Assembly: GCF_900241005.1 (NCBI RefSeq)
Contig: NZ_OEST01000007.1
Span: forward strand, 124,001 to 188,000
Reading direction: 5' to 3'
DNA: 64,000 nucleotides
DNA from: Bacteroides cutis
GTDB taxonomy: Bacteria > Bacteroidota > Bacteroidia > Bacteroidales > Bacteroidaceae
This document shows, piece after piece, positions 19,859 to 29,243 of the stretch (position 1 is its first letter; each line of letters begins with the position of its first letter). A model generated the notes under the pieces. That model saw nothing but the letters and a program-made list of their open reading frames with translations. It had not been told where the DNA came from and did no database searches. The translations under genes and the position numbers were made by a program.

Positions 19859-21226
19859 ATGAAAAGAAATAATATATATATACTCTTCTTATTAAGTACT
19901 TTGATATTCACTTCCTGCAAAATGGGCAAAAGCTTTACTCGTCCGGAGATGGCATTACCGGATAGTTTGGTGCAAAAGCAGGATAGCATCAGCATTGCCG
20001 ATGAACAATGGCAGGCTGTATATACGGATAATACATTGCGTACATTGATTGGCCGTGCACTGGAATATAATAAGGACATACTTATCGCAGCAGCTCGGGT
20101 TAAAGAAATGGCGGCGGAAAAACGGATCAGTGTTGCCAGTTTGTTACCACAGCTTAATGCTGAAGTTTCCGCTGAACGTGAAGTCGAAAATTATGGTGGA
20201 CATAGTCGTGATGTAGGTAATACTTACGAAGCGAAGGCGCTTCTCTCTTGGGAACTTGATCTTTGGGGAAATTTACGCTGGAAAAAAGTAGCTGCTGTGG
20301 CTGATTACCTTCAATCTATAGAGGCTCAGCGTGCACTGCGTATGACAATTATAGCTGAAGTGGCACAAGCCTATTATGAACTGGTGGCTCTTGATACGGA
20401 ATTGGAGATTGTTCGTCAAACTCAGAAAGCCCGTGAAGAAGGTGTCCGGCTTGCCCGTATTCGTTTTGAAGGTGGTTTGACTTCGGAAACATCCTATCAG
20501 CAGGCTCAAGTAGAGTTGGCGCGTACTGCTACTTTAATCCCTGACTTGGAACGTCGTATTTCTCTGAAAGAGAATGATATTGCTTTTCTTGCTGGTGAAT
20601 TTCCTACAAGTATTGAACGTAGTCGTTTTTTGCAGGAGCTGGATGTTCCGCATACATTACCCGTTGGTTTACCATCCGATTTATTGGAACGACGTCCCGA
20701 TATCCGTGCGGCGGAACAACAGCTCCGTGCCGAACATGCTAGGGTGAAAGTGGCTTATACCAATATGTTTCCCCGTATTGCTCTTACCGGACAGTTTGGT
20801 TTGGAAAGTGATGTCCTTTCCAATTTCCTGCAATCTCCCTATTCTATGTTGAATGGTGCATTATTGAGCCCGCTGTTCAATTGGGGAAAGAACCGTGCGG
20901 CCTTGAAAGCACAAAAAGCTTCTTATGAAGCCGAGATACATAAATATGAAAAATCTGTACTCAATGCCTTCAAAGAAGCTAAAAATGCGATTGTAGATTT
21001 CAATAAGATAAAAGAAGTTTATCAATTACGCCTAAAATTGGAACGTTCAGCCAAGACGTATGTAGACTTAGCTCAACTTCAATATATCAATGGTGTTATT
21101 AATTACATGGATGTGCTTGATGCACAACGCGGTTATTTCGATGCTCAGATAGGTGTAAGCAATGCCATCCGTGATGAACTTATTGCTGTAGTCAATGTTT
21201 ATAAAGCCCTTGGAGGGGGATGGTAA
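19859..21226 (+). CDS. Outer-membrane efflux lipoprotein (TolC/NodT family)
   Basis: 455 codons with a lipoprotein signal ending in the lipobox FTSC. Two OEP repeats of long helices are visible, with the typical LPSDLLERRPDIRAAEQQL motif in the centre and a late YMDVLDAQR segment. It is the outer-membrane channel of the tripartite pump and third gene of the operon, 35 bp after the pump. Its stop lies one base from the stop of the convergent cold-shock gene, so the two transcripts must overlap at their 3' ends. Confidence 0.92.
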   Translation: MKRNNIYILFLLSTLIFTSCKMGKSFTRPEMALPDSLVQKQDSISIADEQWQAVYTDNTLRTLIGRALEYNKDILIAAARVKEMAAEKRISVASLLPQLNAEVSAEREVENYGGHSRDVGNTYEAKALLSWELDLWGNLRWKKVAAVADYLQSIEAQRALRMTIIAEVAQAYYELVALDTELEIVRQTQKAREEGVRLARIRFEGGLTSETSYQQAQVELARTATLIPDLERRISLKENDIAFLAGEFPTSIERSRFLQELDVPHTLPVGLPSDLLERRPDIRAAEQQLRAEHARVKVAYTNMFPRIALTGQFGLESDVLSNFLQSPYSMLNGALLSPLFNWGKNRAALKAQKASYEAEIHKYEKSVLNAFKEAKNAIVDFNKIKEVYQLRLKLERSAKTYVDLAQLQYINGVINYMDVLDAQRGYFDAQIGVSNAIRDELIAVVNVYKALGGGW

Positions 21227-21227
21227 G

Positions 21228-21677
21228 TTATTCCATCTCCTTCTTGACATTTACAGCATTCATCCCTTTGGGACTACGTTCGAGGTCGAATGTCACAATA
21301 TCGTTCTCTGATATTGTAGTAAGTACGTTGTTTACATGAAAAAAATACTTTTCGGTATTGGCAAGGTTTTTGATAAAACCGAAACCTTTTGAGGTATTGA
21401 AGAATTCTACTCTACCTTTTAAAATGACAGGTATTTCATCTTCCTTTTTAGGAGTTGATATGATGATTTCTTCCAATTTTATTTCCTCTTTCTTACTGTT
21501 TAGTTCGGGAGGAGTAGAGGTAATCATACCATTTTCGTCAACGTAAGCTATCATATCATCAAAACTGTTAGTTTTTCCTGACAGTCTCTTTTCTTCTTTC
21601 TTTTTTTGTTTTTCAGCTCGTTTGGCAAGCCTTTTTTTCTCGTTTTCACGCTTATCTGCGGATAAGGATTTAGCCAT
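21228..21677 (-). CDS. Cold-shock-domain protein with charged N-terminal extension
   Basis: 149 codons. The C-terminal half (about residues 85-148) is a cold-shock domain with RNP1 KGFGFI and RNP2 YFFHV. Residues 1-40 are an extremely basic Lys/Glu/Arg segment, probably a helix or coiled coil and not part of classical CspA (about 70 residues). It is likely a nucleic-acid chaperone. It follows the RRM protein gene on the same strand, separated from it by a terminator hairpin. Confidence 0.85.
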   Translation of the reverse strand: MAKSLSADKRENEKKRLAKRAEKQKKKEEKRLSGKTNSFDDMIAYVDENGMITSTPPELNSKKEEIKLEEIIISTPKKEDEIPVILKGRVEFFNTSKGFGFIKNLANTEKYFFHVNNVLTTISENDIVTFDLERSPKGMNAVNVKKEME

Positions 21678-21698
21678 ATTCTTATTGGGGTTTATATG

Positions 21699-21732
21699 AA
21701 AAGAGGAGGTCTTTGGTAGTACCTCCTCTTTT
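21699..21732 (-). terminator. Terminator after the RRM gene
   Basis: Perfect 12-bp stem AAAAGAGGAGGT/ACCTCCTCTTTT with a 10-base loop, between the RRM stop and the cold-shock start. Confidence 0.8.
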
Positions 21733-21745
21733 GTTATTAAAAATC

Positions 21746-22051
21746 TTAATATCTTCTAGAATTATAACCACCTCTTCTATCGTGATTACCACGGTTTGAA
21801 GGTCTTTCTTCTCTAGGACGGGCAATGTTTACTGAAATTGTTTTTTTATCAAATTCCGCTCCATTCAACTCATCGATAGCTTTTTGAGCAGCTGAATCAT
21901 CGGACATTTCTACGAAAGCAAATCCTCTGGACTTTCCGGTCTCTCTGTCTAAAATAATTTTTGTAGAAGATACTTCTCCATACTCTGAAAATAAATCGTT
22001 CAAATCAGCTTCTGTAGTGCTGAAATTCAAACCTGCAATGTAAATGTTCAT
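21746..22051 (-). CDS. RRM-type RNA-binding protein
   Basis: 101 codons: one RNA-recognition motif with RNP2 (IYIAGL) and RNP1 (SRGFAFVEM), then a tail rich in Arg, Gly and Asn resembling RGG-type tails. Such small RRM proteins are abundant in Bacteroidetes and act on RNA in the cytoplasm. Its -7 element at 22191-22198 gives a leader of about 130 bases. Confidence 0.9.
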   Translation of the reverse strand: MNIYIAGLNFSTTEADLNDLFSEYGEVSSTKIILDRETGKSRGFAFVEMSDDSAAQKAIDELNGAEFDKKTISVNIARPREERPSNRGNHDRRGGYNSRRY

Positions 22052-22190
22052 CTAATTGGTTTTTAAAAATAAATATTAAATTTGGAGTGAGGAAGATGAT
22101 TAAAGAGAAGTCTACTTAAATAATTGGTATATTACAAAGAAGTACCGTGCAATAATGATTCATAACTCAAACTCTGCCTGCAAAGATAAT

Positions 22191-22198
22191 ACTTTATA
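22191..22198 (-). promoter_or_regulatory. -7 element of the RRM gene
   Basis: Minus-strand TATCTTTG, a full TAnnTTTG match, about 140 bases before the ATG at 22051. No clear -33. Confidence 0.45.
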
Positions 22199-22289
22199 TT
22201 GGAAGAATACTCTGTTTTTTTTATTTTTAAGTAATAATTGAAGAGTTGGGACTATAAATTATCATTTACAACATTATTTCCCCCTCCTA

Positions 22290-22321
22290 TTTGCATATCT
22301 TCTGAAAAAAGACGAAATTTG
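22290..22321 (+). promoter_or_regulatory. Promoter of pfp
   Basis: TTTG at 22290-22293, a 20-base spacer, then GAAATTTG at 22314-22321 (one mismatch to TAnnTTTG). It is correctly spaced and about 50 bases before the start codon. Confidence 0.55.
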
Positions 22322-22370
22322 CGACGCTTTTAAACGGAACTTTATTAACACCTTTAAATAATTAAGAGAA

Positions 22371-24017
22371 ATGACTAAAAGTGCATTGCAAATTGCAAGG
22401 GCTGCCTATCAGCCCAAACTTCCGAAAGCGCTGAGAGGTACTGTTAAAGCGGTAGCAGGTGTTGCTACTCAGTCGGTAGCCGATCAGGAAGCTATTCAGA
22501 AATTGTTTCCCAATACGTACGGAATGCCTTTGATTAAGTTTGAAACTGCAGATGGAGCCGCTAATTTCCCTGCTATGAATGTAGGCGTTATCCTTTCTGG
22601 AGGTCAGGCTCCCGGTGGTCACAACGTAATTTCCGGTATTTTCGATGGTATCAAGAAGTTGAATAAGGACAGTAAACTGTACGGTTTCATCCTTGGCCCC
22701 GGTGGTTTGGTAGATCATAACTATATGGAATTGACTGCCGATATCATTGATGAATACCGTAATACCGGTGGTTTCGACATCATCGGTTCAGGACGTACCA
22801 AATTGGAAAAAGAAGACCAATTTGAGAAAGGCCTTGAAATTTTGAAAAAATTGGATATCAAAGCATTGGTAATCATCGGTGGTGACGATTCTAATACAAA
22901 CGCTTGCGTACTGGCTGAATATTATGCTGCCAAAAATTGCGGTGTGCAGGTTATCGGTTGTCCCAAAACTATCGATGGAGACTTGAAGAACGAAATGATT
23001 GAAACCTCTTTTGGTTTCGATACGGCTTGTAAGACTTACTCTGAAGTTATCGGTAACATCCAACGCGACTGTAACTCTGCACGTAAGTATTGGCACTTCA
23101 TTAAATTGATGGGACGTTCCGCATCTCATATTGCTTTGGAATGTGCATTGCAAGTGCAACCCAATATCTGTATCATATCTGAAGAAGTTGAAGCCAATGA
23201 TCTTTCTTTGGATGATATCGTAACCAATATAGCCAAGGTGGTGGCCGATCGTGCTGCTCAAGGTAATAACTTCGGTACGGTTCTTATTCCTGAAGGTCTG
23301 GTTGAATTCATCCCGGCTATGAAGCGTCTGATTGCTGAATTGAACGACTTCCTCGCTGCCAATGCAGAAGAATTCTCTCAGATTAAGAAATCACACCAAC
23401 GTGACTATATTATCCGTAAACTCTCTCCGGAAAATGCGGCTATTTATGCAAGTCTTCCTGAAGGTGTTGCACGCCAGTTGTCATTGGATCGTGATCCTCA
23501 CGGAAACGTACAGGTATCCCTCATTGAAACAGAGAAGCTGCTGTCTGAGATGGTAAGTACTAAGTTGGCTCAGTGGAAAGAAGAAGGTAAATATGTAGGT
23601 AAGTTTGCCGCACAGCATCACTTCTTCGGTTATGAAGGCCGTTGTGCTGCTCCGTCCAATTTTGATGCTGACTATTGTTACTCTTTGGGTTATGCAGCAT
23701 CTGCATTGATTGCTAATGGTAAGACTGGTTATATGTCATCTGTACGTAATACTACTGCTCCTGCTGAAGAATGGATTGCTGGTGGTGTACCTATCACGAT
23801 GATGATGAATATGGAACGTCGTCATGGTGAAATGAAACCTGTTATCCAAAAAGCTCTGGTGAAACTGGACGGTGCTCCTTTCAAGGCATTTGCTGCTCAA
23901 CGTGACCGTTGGGCTATGGAGACAGATTACGTATATCCGGGTCCTATCCAATATTTCGGTCCTACTGAAGTTTGCGACCAGCCTACTAAGACTTTGCAAT
24001 TAGAACAAGGTAAATAA
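22371..24017 (+). CDS. pfp: Diphosphate--fructose-6-phosphate 1-phosphotransferase
   Basis: 548 codons, the length of the long PPi-dependent phosphofructokinases. It reversibly makes fructose-1,6-bisphosphate using pyrophosphate in glycolysis. The phosphate-donor loop reads GGDDSNTNA, with the Asp typical of PPi enzymes where ATP enzymes carry Gly, and the catalytic loop is PKTIDGDL. Further family motifs are GQAPGGHN and [14 protein letters not shown]. It is monocistronic, with its own promoter and a downstream hairpin. Confidence 0.95.
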   Translation: MTKSALQIARAAYQPKLPKALRGTVKAVAGVATQSVADQEAIQKLFPNTYGMPLIKFETADGAANFPAMNVGVILSGGQAPGGHNVISGIFDGIKKLNKDSKLYGFILGPGGLVDHNYMELTADIIDEYRNTGGFDIIGSGRTKLEKEDQFEKGLEILKKLDIKALVIIGGDDSNTNACVLAEYYAAKNCGVQVIGCPKTIDGDLKNEMIETSFGFDTACKTYSEVIGNIQRDCNSARKYWHFIKLMGRSASHIALECALQVQPNICIISEEVEANDLSLDDIVTNIAKVVADRAAQGNNFGTVLIPEGLVEFIPAMKRLIAELNDFLAANAEEFSQIKKSHQRDYIIRKLSPENAAIYASLPEGVARQLSLDRDPHGNVQVSLIETEKLLSEMVSTKLAQWKEEGKYVGKFAAQHHFFGYEGRCAAPSNFDADYCYSLGYAASALIANGKTGYMSSVRNTTAPAEEWIAGGVPITMMMNMERRHGEMKPVIQKALVKLDGAPFKAFAAQRDRWAMETDYVYPGPIQYFGPTEVCDQPTKTLQLEQGK

Positions 24018-24032
24018 TGAATTAATATGAGT

Positions 24033-24055
24033 GAGGGGTGGAGTCTTTCCACCTC
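24033..24055 (+). terminator. Terminator after pfp
   Basis: Short stem GGGGTGGA/TCCACCTC (one G-T pair) with a 5-base loop, followed by a T-rich tail. Confidence 0.55.
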
Positions 24056-24063
24056 TTTCTTTT

Positions 24064-24130
24064 AAACGCAGATCGATATAGATTAATGTAAAGAAGAATA
24101 ATCTGTGAGAATTTGCGTTAATCTGCGTTT
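24064..24130. repeat. REP-like two-tier palindrome between pfp and the lysozyme gene
   Basis: Outer arms AAACGCAGAT (24064-24073) and ATCTGCGTTT (24121-24130) enclose inner arms AGATTA/TAATCT. The right part contains TTTGCGTTAATCTGCGTTT. From memory, AAACGCAGATTAACGC-like words recur between Bacteroides genes; this needs a genome count. Confidence 0.5.
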
Positions 24131-24139
24131 GAAATTAAT

Positions 24140-24997
24140 ATGTCTGCTAAAACCAATCCGACTTCTCGCCGTAAATCCACTTCCCGTCGTTTTTCTTCAC
24201 AGAAAAAAAAGAAGTCGCAGCCACGTATGCGTACTATGCCGATATGGTTACGTAATCTTTTGGCGCTTTGTATTGTTGTTGTTTTCTCGGCAGGTTTCTA
24301 TTGGTTCTTCATTCGTCCTTATGCTTATCGTTGGAAACCTTGTTACGGGCAGAAAGGTTATGGAGTATGTATGCCTTGTAATTACGAGGTACATGGTATT
24401 GATATATCTCATTATCAGGGTGATATTGATTGGGAAAGGCTTCTTCACAGCAAGGACGTCAAATTTCCCATCCATTTTATTTTCATGAAAGCTACCGAAG
24501 GTGGTGATCATGGAGATGACACATTTACGCGGAATTTCGATCAAGCACGTAAATATGGCTTTATCCGTGGTGCTTATCACTACTTTTTGCCTAAAACAGA
24601 TGCCAATAAACAGGCGGATTTTTTTATCCGTACCGTACAACTTTCCAAAGGTGACTTGCCTCCGGTACTTGATGTGGAAACTACCGGTAAGAAGTCTCCA
24701 GAAGAATTGAAAGTCTCCGTTAAAACCTGGCTCGATAGGATTGAGGCTCACTATGGAATGAAACCGATCCTTTATACTTCCTATAAATTCAAGAAACGTT
24801 ATCTCAACGATTCTATTTTTAATACTTATCCCTATTGGATAGCCCACTACTACGTGGACTCCGTACGTTACGAAGGTAAGTGGCATTTTTGGCAACATAC
24901 CGATGTAGGTATTGTACCTGGCATAGAAGAGGAGGTAGATTTGAATGTGTTTAATGGTACATTGGAAGAATTGCAATCACTTACCTTACAAAAATAA
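24140..24997 (+). CDS. Glycoside hydrolase family 25 lysozyme
   Basis: 285 codons. A basic Ser/Arg/Lys-rich N-terminus is followed by a membrane segment (about residues 34-56), then the GH25 barrel: GIDISHYQGDIDW (first catalytic Asp), FMKATEG, LDVET (catalytic Asp/Glu pair) and a late LDRIEAHYG segment. It should cleave the MurNAc-GlcNAc bond of peptidoglycan and appears anchored to the inner membrane facing the periplasm, so a role in its own wall turnover is more likely than attack on others. Confidence 0.9.
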   Translation: MSAKTNPTSRRKSTSRRFSSQKKKKSQPRMRTMPIWLRNLLALCIVVVFSAGFYWFFIRPYAYRWKPCYGQKGYGVCMPCNYEVHGIDISHYQGDIDWERLLHSKDVKFPIHFIFMKATEGGDHGDDTFTRNFDQARKYGFIRGAYHYFLPKTDANKQADFFIRTVQLSKGDLPPVLDVETTGKKSPEELKVSVKTWLDRIEAHYGMKPILYTSYKFKKRYLNDSIFNTYPYWIAHYYVDSVRYEGKWHFWQHTDVGIVPGIEEEVDLNVFNGTLEELQSLTLQK

Positions 24998-25046
24998 GCT
25001 TATTTGTATTAAATGGATAGTTCCTTTATGGCACTACCCTGACAAT

Positions 25047-25889
25047 TTATAGCATGAACTTTACTACCACCCAACGGTTTTTCTCCCGTTGGTGTACGAA
25101 ACGAAGTCCATTGCGTTCTGCTTCTGCCTGTATTACGGGAATATCATCTACATAAAAACCACTCATGTATAGTTCGGAACCGGGATGCATACAATGTACG
25201 TATTGTTTCATATCATTCAACAGGATATTACGGTTAATGTTGGCGATGATTACATCAAACGGACCTTTACCCGTCAATGAAGAAGCATCACCTTGTGATA
25301 CATCGATTTTATCTACATCATTCAATTCGATGTTTTCGATGGAGTTGCGTACACACCACTCATCTATGTCGATAGCAGTACAAGGTACGGCGCCACGCAT
25401 ACGGGCCAGTATGGCAAGGATAGAAGTTCCGCAACCCATGTCCAGCAGAGATTTTCCTTGGAGGTCATTGTCTAACAGTTCGCCGATGATGAGACTGGTG
25501 GTTTCGTGGTGTCCGGTACCGAATGCCATTTGAGGATTGATAACGATATCGTATTCAACTTTGGGCACATCGTGGTGGAAAGTGCTGTGAATGACACAAC
25601 GGTCCCCGATAACGATGGGCTGGAAAAAATTCTTTTCCCATTCCTCGTTCCAATCCTTGTCTTCCGCTTCCTGGTAAGTATAATTTATCTGTGTATCAGG
25701 TAAGGGGAAGTTTATAATAGCCTCTTTTAAAGCTGCTTCGTTATATAAATCTTTCTGGATATAGGCGGCAATACCGTCAGCTTGTTCTATAAAACTTTCA
25801 AAGCCTACTTCTCCCAAAACAGCAGATAATATGTCGTTCACAGTTTCTGTACAGGGAACGGTGCGGAATGCAAATTCTAAATATTTCAT
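25047..25889 (-). CDS. prmA: Ribosomal protein L11 methyltransferase
   Basis: 280 codons from the ATG at 25889. A longer frame from 25937 adds 16 residues without family similarity. The SAM-binding motif is LDMGCGTSILAI, preceded by the signature FGTGHHETT and followed by IIANINRNIL. It trimethylates lysines and the N-terminus of ribosomal protein L11 in the cytoplasm. Monocistronic, with a -7 element at 25969-25976. Confidence 0.93.
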   Translation of the reverse strand: MKYLEFAFRTVPCTETVNDILSAVLGEVGFESFIEQADGIAAYIQKDLYNEAALKEAIINFPLPDTQINYTYQEAEDKDWNEEWEKNFFQPIVIGDRCVIHSTFHHDVPKVEYDIVINPQMAFGTGHHETTSLIIGELLDNDLQGKSLLDMGCGTSILAILARMRGAVPCTAIDIDEWCVRNSIENIELNDVDKIDVSQGDASSLTGKGPFDVIIANINRNILLNDMKQYVHCMHPGSELYMSGFYVDDIPVIQAEAERNGLRFVHQREKNRWVVVKFML

Positions 25890-25968
25890 CGTAATCTGAT
25901 TATTTGTTAAATGCAGAAGGTGCTTTCCGGTGATCAACTTATTTCTGCATATATTTGTTTATTCGCTA

Positions 25969-25976
25969 CAAAGATA
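25969..25976 (-). promoter_or_regulatory. -7 element of prmA
   Basis: Minus-strand TATCTTTG, full TAnnTTTG match, 80 bases before the start at 25889. Confidence 0.45.
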
Positions 25977-26041
25977 GGTCATTTAGGGAAATCCCTATAA
26001 ATCTTTGGGGAAAATCTTCTATATAGGATAAATTCCGGCAC

Positions 26042-26049
26042 TATCTTTG
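26042..26049 (+). promoter_or_regulatory. -7 element of the Gly/Ser/Arg-rich protein gene
   Basis: TATCTTTG, 40 bases before the ATG at 26089, giving a short leader. No clear -33. Confidence 0.5.
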
Positions 26050-26088
26050 TGATGTGGAAAAGTATATAATAGTAACCCCATAAACCAA

Positions 26089-27438
26089 ATGAATATGAAG
26101 AAGATTGTTTTTTTATCGCTTTTAGTCTTGTGTCTTCCGTGGACACTGTCGGCGCAAAGTGTGGATGACGACCTTTACTACGTGCCTTCCAAGAAAAAAG
26201 AAGAGAAGGTAGAGAAAAAGCAAACTCCTGCTGGTGATGCTGTTGTAGTAAAGACAAATGCACCGACTACGGTTTACTCGTCTCCGGGTAATACAACAAT
26301 TGTTGTAAGAGACCGTAAAGGAAATACCCGTGATGTAGATGAATATAACCGTCGTTATGATTCTCGGGACAATGAATTTGTCTTAGAGAACGATACTCTG
26401 TATATAGATGAGAAAGACCAACCTGACCTGGACGGTGAATGGGTAAATGGTTTCAGTGGTTCGGAAGATGATTATGAATATGCTACGCGTATTATTCGTT
26501 TCCGTAATCCCCGTTATGCTATCAGTATAAGCAGCCCATTCTACTGGGACGTTGTCTATGGCTTGAATTCTTGGGATTGGAACGTATACACCGATGGTTT
26601 CTATGCATATGCTTTTCCCACTTTCTCCAATCGTTTGTGGTGGGACTGGCGCTATGGTTCCTATGGATGGGGTTGGGGATATCCTTACTATGGTTTCGGT
26701 TGGAACAGCTGGTACGGTCCGAGTTGGAGCTTTGGCTGGGGCGGCTGGTATGGTGGCTGGAGTGGATGGTGGGGACATCACCATTATTATCCCGGATACT
26801 ATCCTGGTGGCGGCCATTGGTGGGGAGGTAGCGGCCATTGGGGACGTAATACTTATACTACACGTAGCTCTTCGGGAACAAGCAGTTATAGAAACTCTTC
26901 CACTGTGCGCAGAAGTGGATCTGCGGTGACACGTGGTTCTTCAGGTGCTGTCCGTTCTTCAAGTTCTGTCCGTTCCTCCGCTACTTCATCGTATAGAAGA
27001 GGAAATCAAAGCGGTACCACCAGACGGGTGGTAGGTACACGTTCGTCAGGAGAACGTACAGGGGTAACAACCCGTCCGGATGGTACATCTACACGTCGTA
27101 GCGTATATACTCGTCCAAGTAGCACACGTGTCGGAACATCAACTTCTACTCGTGGTGGTAGCGCAAGTTCTGTAGGTGAAAGAAATTCCAGTACAAGAAG
27201 TAGTTCTTCGTATAGCAGAAGTAATTCTACTTATAATAGGGGTAGCTCTACTGCACCGTCACGTAGTTATAATACAGAAAGTACCCGTCGCTCTTATAGT
27301 AGTCCTGTACAAAGTAATTCGTCTACTCGTAGTTATTCTTCCGGTGGTAGTTCGAGTTCCCGCAGCTATTCTTCCGGTGGTGGAGGTGGCTCTACACGTT
27401 CTTCTGGTGGCGGTGGGGGGTCTTCGAGAAGAAGATAG
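26089..27438 (+). CDS. Exported low-complexity protein (aromatic/Gly core, Ser-Arg-Thr tail)
   Basis: 449 codons; the alternative ATG at 26095 is two codons in. A signal peptide ends near LSAQS. Residues about 30-150 are an ordinary acidic domain. Residues about 150-260 are extremely rich in Trp, Tyr and Gly (GWGWGYPYYGFGW). The rest is a disordered Ser/Arg/Thr/Gly tail ending in poly-Gly and RRR. I do not recognise a function; a surface or matrix-like role is only a guess. The FadL-like porin gene starts 32 bp downstream, so they are probably co-transcribed. Confidence 0.75.
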   Translation: MNMKKIVFLSLLVLCLPWTLSAQSVDDDLYYVPSKKKEEKVEKKQTPAGDAVVVKTNAPTTVYSSPGNTTIVVRDRKGNTRDVDEYNRRYDSRDNEFVLENDTLYIDEKDQPDLDGEWVNGFSGSEDDYEYATRIIRFRNPRYAISISSPFYWDVVYGLNSWDWNVYTDGFYAYAFPTFSNRLWWDWRYGSYGWGWGYPYYGFGWNSWYGPSWSFGWGGWYGGWSGWWGHHHYYPGYYPGGGHWWGGSGHWGRNTYTTRSSSGTSSYRNSSTVRRSGSAVTRGSSGAVRSSSSVRSSATSSYRRGNQSGTTRRVVGTRSSGERTGVTTRPDGTSTRRSVYTRPSSTRVGTSTSTRGGSASSVGERNSSTRSSSSYSRSNSTYNRGSSTAPSRSYNTESTRRSYSSPVQSNSSTRSYSSGGSSSSRSYSSGGGGGSTRSSGGGGGSSRRR

Positions 27439-27470
27439 GTTTTAGTATTAATAGAAAAGATCAGTAGGAT

Positions 27471-29135
27471 ATGAAAAAGATAATAACTTTGGCTACACTG
27501 GGGCTGATGATAACAGCAGCCCCGATCGTTGCACAGACAGTGTATGATGCTGCTAAGATTACAAATAAAGATTTAAACGGTACTGCGCGTTTTGTGGGTA
27601 TGGGTGGTGCAATGGGTGCCTTGGGGGGTGATATTTCCACCATTGGAACAAATCCTGCCGGTATCGGTATTTATCGGAGTAATGATGCGATGGTGTCATT
27701 TGGACTTTCTGCCTATGGAACTGAAAGTAACTATATGGGTAATAAGATAAACTCTGATAAAGTAAGAGCTTCTTTTGATAATGCGGGTTTCGTACTTGCT
27801 ACGAAAATAGGGAATGCAACCACTTTGCGTTATGTAAATTTTGGTTTCAATTATCATAGGGCAAAATCGTTCTATAAAAATATGTCTATGAAAGGGAATT
27901 TGGGAGATCATTCTCAGACATTTCAAATGGCGGAACAAGCTACGGGGATAACCGATTGGGGAAATTATCCTTATGATGATAACAATATAGGGTGGCTTTC
28001 CGTACTGGGTTATGATAGTTGGTTGATTTCCAATCTTACGACAAAAGTCACAGATGTCCCCTATAAAGACAAGAATGGTAACCAGATATATAATATAAAT
28101 GGTGAGCCTCTTTATGAGATGCCCGGTTCTTTCTACGGTATGACTGAGAATGGCCTTGCCAATTTCCGTTCTGAAGAACGTGGTGGGGTTGACCAGTACG
28201 ATTTCAACATTTCCTTTAATATCAGCGATCGTGTTTATCTGGGTATGACTATCGGGGCTTATGCCGTCAATTATGATAAGTATAGTATCTATAGTGAAAA
28301 TTATTCAGGAGATTATACTGGTGAAGGTTATGATTTGGTGAGCATGAATAAAATCAACGGTTCGGGCTTTGATCTGAAATTCGGAGCTATCGTCCGTCCT
28401 TTCGAATATTCCCCGTTCCGTATCGGTTTAGCTGTACATACACCTACTTACTATAAACTGGACTATAAGACAAGTGCTTATGTCCTGTCGGATGTTTATA
28501 GCGAAGTGACCGGCAAGATTGAGCCGCACGATATTTATACTTCCGATATGATCGAAGGTGATATGATCCGCCAATTCCGTCTTCAAACTCCGTGGACATA
28601 TAATGTCAGCTTAGGATATACTATAGGCCGGAACTGGGCGTTGGGTGCCGAGTACGAGTATCAGGACTACTCTTCGATGAAGTTTAAGAATCCTGATGAC
28701 GGATATTCGGATATGTTTGAATATGAAAATAGTACGACTCCTATGATGAAAGGAGTAAGTACTATACGTTTAGGTGCTGAGTATAAGGTAATTCCTCAAT
28801 TCGCTTTACGTGCGGGATATAATTATAGTACGGCGATTTTCAATAGCGATGCCTATAAAGATTTGCCGATAAATTCTATTCAGACGGATACTGATTTTGC
28901 CAATACAAAGGCCTTGAGTAATTATACATTGGGTATTGGTTATCGGGGTTCCATGTTCTATGCAGATCTGGCATATAAGTTTTCGTCCTATAAAGAAGAC
29001 TTTTATCCGTTTGTTGAAATGGACCATGTAATAGAAAATGGAATTACATATAGAACTTTAGGTGCTCTACCTGATGTCACTAAAGTAAAAAATACCCGTA
29101 GTCAAGTGTTGTTGACATTGGGGGTACGTTTCTAA
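27471..29135 (+). CDS. FadL/OmpP1-like outer-membrane transport protein
   Basis: 554 codons with a cleavable signal peptide (ending AAPIVAQT). The N-terminal GxARFVGMGGAMGALGGD and GTNPAGIGIYR segments match the hatch region of the FadL/OmpP1/TodX family, and the rest is alternating strands of a beta-barrel ending in an aromatic residue (VRF). It probably passes hydrophobic compounds through the outer membrane. A strong bidirectional terminator follows. Confidence 0.85.
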   Translation: MKKIITLATLGLMITAAPIVAQTVYDAAKITNKDLNGTARFVGMGGAMGALGGDISTIGTNPAGIGIYRSNDAMVSFGLSAYGTESNYMGNKINSDKVRASFDNAGFVLATKIGNATTLRYVNFGFNYHRAKSFYKNMSMKGNLGDHSQTFQMAEQATGITDWGNYPYDDNNIGWLSVLGYDSWLISNLTTKVTDVPYKDKNGNQIYNINGEPLYEMPGSFYGMTENGLANFRSEERGGVDQYDFNISFNISDRVYLGMTIGAYAVNYDKYSIYSENYSGDYTGEGYDLVSMNKINGSGFDLKFGAIVRPFEYSPFRIGLAVHTPTYYKLDYKTSAYVLSDVYSEVTGKIEPHDIYTSDMIEGDMIRQFRLQTPWTYNVSLGYTIGRNWALGAEYEYQDYSSMKFKNPDDGYSDMFEYENSTTPMMKGVSTIRLGAEYKVIPQFALRAGYNYSTAIFNSDAYKDLPINSIQTDTDFANTKALSNYTLGIGYRGSMFYADLAYKFSSYKEDFYPFVEMDHVIENGITYRTLGALPDVTKVKNTRSQVLLTLGVRF

Positions 29136-29179
29136 GAAATCTGTTTTAGCAAATAACTTTTCATTGCAAATCCTTAGGT

Positions 29180-29230
29180 ATAAACAGAAATCCCCGAAAT
29201 ACTTACCGTATTTCGGGGATTTCTGTTTAT
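29180..29230. terminator. Bidirectional terminator
   Basis: A 23-bp perfect stem (arms 29180-29202 and 29208-29230, core GAAATCCCCGAAATAC) with a 5-base loop, between convergent genes ending at 29135 and 29244. Confidence 0.9.
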
Positions 29231-29243
29231 TATTGTAATGCTA

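Larger units (their letters stand above)
22052..22370. other. Divergent regulatory region between RRM gene and pfp (319 bp)
   Basis: No gene. It contains a minus-strand -7 element (22191-22198) and the pfp promoter (22290-22321). Confidence 0.7.

Noticed and set aside
24248..24976. 242-codon minus-strand frame over the lysozyme gene
   Set aside because: It lies wholly inside a clear GH25 gene on the plus strand and is a codon-bias shadow.
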